64,000 nucleotides of DNA from positions 17,416 through 81,415 of the forward strand of contig NZ_JAAIJQ010000016.1 in NCBI RefSeq assembly GCF_010820565.1. Reading direction: 5' to 3'. The translations under genes and the position numbers were made by a program. Shown here in pieces: positions 59,950-64,000 of this stretch (position 1 is the first letter of the stretch; every line of letters starts with the position of its first letter). The notes beneath the pieces were generated by a model. The model was not told where the DNA came from. It searched no databases and saw nothing but the letters and a program-made list of their open reading frames with translations. This DNA comes from Thiorhodococcus minor (GTDB lineage Bacteria; Pseudomonadota; Gammaproteobacteria; Chromatiales; Chromatiaceae).

Positions 59950-62898
59950 ATGTCCGCCAACAGCCAGCCCAGTCCCCAGCCGACCCAGCACAAGGACGCC
60001 ATCGCCGAGCCGGCCAGCCCCGCCGCGAGCGACGTCGGCATCGAAACCGCAGCCTATGTGCCCGGCAAGGTCCAGGTCATCCGACGCAACGGCAAGGTCA
60101 CGCATTTCGACCCCAACAAGATCATGGTCGCCATGACCAAGGCCTTCCTGGCCGTCGAGGGCGGCTCCGCGGCCGCCTCCAGCCGCATCCACGATCGTGT
60201 ACGCGAGCTGACCGAGCAGGTGGTTTCAGCGCTGACCCGACGCCTGCCCGGCGGCGGCACCGTGCACATCGAAGACATCCAGGACCAGGTCGAGCTGGCG
60301 CTCATGCGCGCCGGCGAGCACAAGGTGGCGCGCGACTACGTCCTCTATCGCGACTCGCGCGCCCGCGAGCGCGCAGAGAAGAGCGCCGCCAGCGCCGAGC
60401 TGACGGAAGGCCCGAGCATCAAGGTCACCCTGGCCGACGGCAGCACCCGCCCCCTCGACATCGAGCGCATGGCCCGCCTGGTCGACGAGGCCTGCCGCGA
60501 CCTAGACGCCGTCGACGCCCAGGCCATCCTGAGCGAGACCCTGCGCAACCTCTTCGACGGCGTACGCGAGACCGACGCCCGCCAGGCGCTGGTCATGTCC
60601 GCCCGCACCCTCATCGAGCACGACCCCCAATACAGCCAGGTCGCCGCCCGCCTGCTGCTCGACATCCTGCGCCGCGAGGCGCTGGGCTTCCTCGACATGG
60701 CCAGCGGCGTGGAGACCCAGGCCGACCTCGCCGAGCGCTACGGCGACTACTTCGCCGCCTACATCAAGCGCGCCGGCGACCTGGAGCACCTCGACCGCCA
60801 GCTCGGCCGCTTCGACCTCGAGCGCCTCGGCGCCGCCATCCGCCCGGAGCGCGACCTGCAGTTCAACTATCTGGGCCTGCAGACCCTCTACGACCGCTAC
60901 TTCATCCACACCACGGACGGCATCCGCTTCGAGCTGCCCCAGGCCTTCTTCATGCGCGTCGCCATGGGCCTGGCCATCAACGAGATCGACCGCGAAGCGC
61001 GCGCCATCGAGTTCTACGAGCTGCTTTCCAGCTTCGCCTTCATGAGCTCCACGCCAACCCTGTTCAACTCGGGCTCGCTGCGCCCGCAGCTCAGCTCCTG
61101 CTACCTGACCACGGTCCCAGACGACCTCGAAGGCATCTACGGCGCCATCAAGGACAACGCCCTGCTCTCCAAATTCGCCGGCGGCCTCGGCAACGACTGG
61201 ACCCGCGTGCGCGGCATGGGCGCGCACATCAAGGGGACCAACGGCAAGAGCCAGGGCGTGGTGCCCTTCCTGAAGGTGGCGAATGACACAGCGGTAGCTG
61301 TGAACCAAGGAGGAAAGAGGAAAGGAGCCGTCTGCGCCTACCTCGAAACCTGGCACATCGACATCGAGGAGTTCCTGGACCTGCGCAAGAACACCGGCGA
61401 CGACCGCCGGCGCACGCACGACATGAACACCGCCAACTGGGTGCCGGACCTCTTCATGAAGCGCGTCGCCGAGGAGGGGCACTGGACCCTCTTCTCGCCG
61501 GACGAGACGCCGGACCTGCACGACCTCATGGGCCAACCCTTCGAGCAGGCCTATCTAGCCTATGAAGAGCGCGCCGAGCGCGGCGAGATGAAAGTCAGCA
61601 AGCGCGTCCAGGCCGTCGACCTCTGGCGCAAGATCCTCGCCATGCTGTTCGAGACCGGCCATCCCTGGATCGCCTTCAAGGACCCCTGCAACCTGCGCTA
61701 CACCAACCAGCACATCGGCGTGGTGCACAGCTCCAATCTCTGCACCGAGATCACCCTGCACACCAACGATCAGGAGATCGCCGTCTGCAACCTGGGCTCC
61801 GTCAACCTCGCCGCCCATGTCACCGAGAAGGGCCTGGACACCGAGCGCCTGCAGAAGACGGTGCGCACCGCCATGCGCATGCTCGACAACGTCATCGACT
61901 ACAACTTCTACAACGTGCCCCAGGCGCGCAGCTCCAACCTGCGTCACCGCCCGGTCGGGCTCGGCATCATGGGCTTCCAGGATGCGCTCTATAAGGTCCG
62001 CATCCCCTACTCCAGCCTAGAGGCCGTGCAGTTCGCGGACCTCAGCATGGAGCACCTCAGCTACTACGCCATCCAGGCCAGCTCGGAGCTGGCGGCCGAG
62101 CGCGGACGCTACCCGAGCTTCGACGGCTCGCTCTGGAGCCAGGGCATCCTGCCCATCGACAGCATCAAGCTGCTGGAGGAAGGCCGCGGTGGCTACCTGC
62201 AGATGGACACCAGCACCAGCCTCGACTGGAACGGACTGCGCGAGCGGGTGAAGACGGTTGGCATGCGCAACTCCAACTGCATGGCCATCGCCCCCACGGC
62301 CACCATCAGCAACATCGTCGGCGTCAGCCAGTCGATCGAGCCGACCTACCAAAACCTCTTCGTCAAATCCAACCTCTCGGGCGAGTTCACCGTCGTCAAC
62401 CCCTACCTGGTCGCCGACCTCAAGGCGCAGGGACTCTGGGACTCCGTCATGGTCAACGACCTCAAGTACTACGACGGCTCCGTCCAGCAGATCGACCGCA
62501 TCCCCGACGAGATCAAGCAGCTCTACGCCACCGCCTTCGAAGTCGACGCCCGCTGGCTCATCGAAGCCGGCAGCCGCCGCCAGAAATGGCTCGACCAGGC
62601 GCAGAGTTTGAATCTCTATATGCAGGAGCCCAGCGGCAAGAAGCTCGACAATCTCTATAAGCTGGCTTGGGTTAGAGGCTTGAAGACGACCTATTACCTA
62701 AGGTCCATGGGCGCGACCCATGTGGAGAAGTCGACCATGGCGGATTCCGGCCGAGCCAATCAATTGAGTGCGGTTGGTGGGAGCTATATCGCGATGGATA
62801 AGGACAAGGCGAATGGGAAGGGGAATGGGAAGGGGAATGGGGCGGCGGCGCCGAGTGCTTGCTCGATCTTGGATCCGGAGTGTGAGGCTTGTCAGTAA
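59950..62898 (+). CDS. nrdA: Ribonucleotide reductase alpha subunit (class Ia)
   Basis: 982 residues. Two ATP-cone domains in tandem (VQVIRRNGKVTHFDPNKIM near 42 and IKVTLADGSTRPLDIERMA near 157), then the alpha barrel: QLSSCYL near 380, thiyl-site motif SNLCTEI near 597, VCNLGSVNL near 616, and PTATISN near 780. The C-terminal CxxC (ECEACQ) relays electrons from thioredoxin. It reduces NDPs to dNDPs with NrdB, which must lie outside the window. A Lys/Gly/Asn linker (KANGKGNGKGNG) precedes the CxxC tail. Codon use turns distinctly less GC-rich near 61283-61325 and after about 62600. Confidence 0.97.
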   Translation: MSANSQPSPQPTQHKDAIAEPASPAASDVGIETAAYVPGKVQVIRRNGKVTHFDPNKIMVAMTKAFLAVEGGSAAASSRIHDRVRELTEQVVSALTRRLPGGGTVHIEDIQDQVELALMRAGEHKVARDYVLYRDSRARERAEKSAASAELTEGPSIKVTLADGSTRPLDIERMARLVDEACRDLDAVDAQAILSETLRNLFDGVRETDARQALVMSARTLIEHDPQYSQVAARLLLDILRREALGFLDMASGVETQADLAERYGDYFAAYIKRAGDLEHLDRQLGRFDLERLGAAIRPERDLQFNYLGLQTLYDRYFIHTTDGIRFELPQAFFMRVAMGLAINEIDREARAIEFYELLSSFAFMSSTPTLFNSGSLRPQLSSCYLTTVPDDLEGIYGAIKDNALLSKFAGGLGNDWTRVRGMGAHIKGTNGKSQGVVPFLKVANDTAVAVNQGGKRKGAVCAYLETWHIDIEEFLDLRKNTGDDRRRTHDMNTANWVPDLFMKRVAEEGHWTLFSPDETPDLHDLMGQPFEQAYLAYEERAERGEMKVSKRVQAVDLWRKILAMLFETGHPWIAFKDPCNLRYTNQHIGVVHSSNLCTEITLHTNDQEIAVCNLGSVNLAAHVTEKGLDTERLQKTVRTAMRMLDNVIDYNFYNVPQARSSNLRHRPVGLGIMGFQDALYKVRIPYSSLEAVQFADLSMEHLSYYAIQASSELAAERGRYPSFDGSLWSQGILPIDSIKLLEEGRGGYLQMDTSTSLDWNGLRERVKTVGMRNSNCMAIAPTATISNIVGVSQSIEPTYQNLFVKSNLSGEFTVVNPYLVADLKAQGLWDSVMVNDLKYYDGSVQQIDRIPDEIKQLYATAFEVDARWLIEAGSRRQKWLDQAQSLNLYMQEPSGKKLDNLYKLAWVRGLKTTYYLRSMGATHVEKSTMADSGRANQLSAVGGSYIAMDKDKANGKGNGKGNGAAAPSACSILDPECEACQ

Positions 62899-63062
62899 TA
62901 CACTCACTTAGGACGAGCGTGTAGCTAGTGGTCCCGTATGAAAGTCCTGATACCGTTTCGTAGCGATGACGGGCATCCTACTCATCTGACTTGAGTTTCG
63001 CAGTTGAGCGGTTGACACGATGCCACGTGGTACCCCGATTCCCATTTCTCTGACTGAGGACC

Positions 63063-63140
63063 GTAGGTTGGGGTGAGTTTGCGAACCCCAACGAACCCCG
63101 CGCCGACGTCTGTTGGGGTTCGTACCTCACCCCAACCTAC
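63063..63140. repeat. Dispersed palindromic repeat left of the RAYT remnant
   Basis: Perfect 15-bp ends GTAGGTTGGGGTGAG and CTCACCCCAACCTAC, with CGAACCCCAACGAACCCCGC and GTTGGGGTTCG inside. 45 bp before the transposase start. Confidence 0.9.
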
Positions 63141-63184
63141 GATATCGGCCATGTCGTCGCGGATGACACGGAGGCTGTTGGAGC

Positions 63185-63403
63185 ATGCGATATCGGCGCG
63201 CTTTGCTGGAAGGGGCGACGTACTTCTTCACGGTGAATCTGGCCGACCGCTCGAGTCGGTTGCTGGTGGAGCGGATCGACGATTTGCGCGACGTGGTACG
63301 TGAGGTTCGCCGTCGGCACCCATTTGAGATCGAGGCTTGGGTCGTGCTGCCGGATCATTTGCACGCCATCTGGCGACTTCCGGAGGACCGTAGGTTGGGG
63401 TGA
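63185..63403 (+). pseudogene. Truncated REP-associated (RAYT, Y1) transposase
   Basis: 72 codons: ATYFFTVNLADRSSRLLVERID and EIEAWVVLPDHLHAIWRLPE, the N-terminus of RAYT transposases with the HUH metal motif (HLH). The catalytic Tyr and C-terminal half are missing: after WRLPE the frame runs straight into a repeat copy at 63390 and stops. Full RAYTs are roughly twice as long. A palindromic repeat lies on each side, as expected for RAYT and its cognate elements. Confidence 0.85.
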
Positions 63404-63442
63404 GGACCGTAGGTTGGGGTGAGCTTGCGAACCCCAACCTAC
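63390..63442. repeat. Compound palindromic repeat right of the RAYT remnant
   Basis: GTAGGTTGGGGTGAG occurs twice in tandem (63390-63404 and 63409-63423, as a 19-bp duplication with GGACC), closed by CCCCAACCTAC at 63432-63442. The insertion point cuts the RAYT frame. Confidence 0.9.
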
Positions 63443-63450
63443 GATATACT

Positions 63451-64000
63451 TCATATAGGCACAAGATCACATTTCTTGAATGCCTGAAAATTCAACGTGA
63501 GCAATGAATCGAGTTCTTTCTTGTGAGTTGTGTGTGTCTGGTTAAGACAGTCGGTAATCGCGTTTTGAAAGTCAGGGAAATTGTCATAGTATTTCGAGTA
63601 CAAGACCTTTTTCTTAACGAATTTCCAAAGCCTCTCGATCAGATTTAAATTCGGTGAATAGGCCGGGAGATAAAGCAGCTCGATATTGAGCTGCAAAGCC
63701 AGCGCCGTAACGATGTTGCACTTCTGATAACGGGCGTTGTCCAACACCAGCGTGATCGGCACACCGAGATTCAGCTCTGCGATACGTCGCAACAGGTCGC
63801 AGACGGTGTCCGCCGTGATATAAGTGTCGTTTGTGACCATCACCAACTCGTGCGTAATCGCATTCAACGCACCCAGCACGTTGAAGCGTTTGCGCCCGGC
63901 GGAGGCCTTTACAAAAAGCCGGGAAAACGACCAGAGAATGCCGAGAAAGGCACCCAAGACAAAGTGAGCAGCATCGACAAAAAAATAGCGCGCTTGCCCT
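63451..64000 (-). mobile_element. IS630-family transposase (partial, runs off the window)
   Basis: The frame is open to base 64000 and codes a DDE domain: RYFFVDAAHFV (first Asp; 63960-64000), TLVLDNARYQKCN (second Asp) and NLNLIERLWKFVKKKVLY (Glu). These are the IS630/Tc1-like catalytic motifs. The base composition is much more AT-rich than the neighbours, a sign of recent arrival. The outer end and terminal repeats are outside the window; the inner end is near 63450, close to the repeat. Confidence 0.93.

Noticed and set aside
59850..61286. 478-codon frame overlapping nrdA
   Set aside because: Arg/Pro/Ala-rich shadow in another frame of nrdA with no domain; the nrdA frame has all catalytic motifs.
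1..64000. CRISPR arrays, tRNA and rRNA genes
   Set aside because: Read by eye on both strands; no regularly spaced identical repeats with unique spacers and no tRNA-like cloverleaf with CCA or rRNA stretch was recognised. A covariance-model scan would be decisive.

Overview
The window is GC-rich gammaproteobacterial chromosomal DNA. The ndk-rlmN-pilW-rodZ-hisS-yfgM-bamB-der block, LpxH, RapA, a NarX/NarL-type pair and a nif segment in the order nifV-cysE-orf-nifW-nifZ/M-clpX all fit a diazotrophic Gammaproteobacterium. A purple sulfur bacterium (Chromatiaceae) is my best guess; this is inferred from gene content and protein style, because no photosynthesis gene lies in the window.

Layout. 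1-2.3 kb: end of glycogen synthase, a GH13 enzyme and an L,D-transpeptidase-like lipoprotein. 2.4-6.4 kb: a Cys/Asp-rich fragment, a BCCT transporter and a DHH protein. 6.7-9.6 kb: a tight TlpA / DUF4266 / DUF3570 / ApbE operon, probably an extracytoplasmic flavinylation-linked redox module. 9.8-17.9 kb: nucleotide, RNA-modification, envelope and translation housekeeping genes, with ispG missing from its usual place between rodZ and hisS. 18.1-22.7 kb: an SRPBCC protein with a short LOV blue-light sensor, an SDR-DUF2867 protein, a SOUL protein and an HDOD protein. 23.1-28.9 kb: the nif accessory operon behind a sigma-54 promoter, with NifZ and NifM fused in one reading frame. 29-50 kb: hemerythrin-like, hydrolase, Trm112, diguanylate cyclase, cytochrome b561, RapA, alanine racemase, hydrolase-OsmC, glycosyltransferases, YceI, deaminase, ankyrin and LpxH genes, and a protein with a VPLPA-CTERM-like tail. 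50-59 kb: rhodanese, NarXL-like pair, Atm1-type ABC exporter, a degenerate S24 protein, a broken diiron-type beta-lactamase-fold gene, a diheme cytochrome c and a CBS protein. 59.8-62.9 kb: nrdA with a DnaA box and two NrdR-box-like sites. 63-64 kb: a truncated REP-associated (RAYT) transposase bracketed by its likely repeats, then an IS630-type transposase running off the window.

A family of palindromic intergenic repeats starting GTAGG-TGG is scattered through the window (5.0, 6.5, 25.7, 29.8, 55.1-55.2 and 63.1-63.4 kb), including one inside the nif operon. No tRNA, rRNA or CRISPR array was seen.
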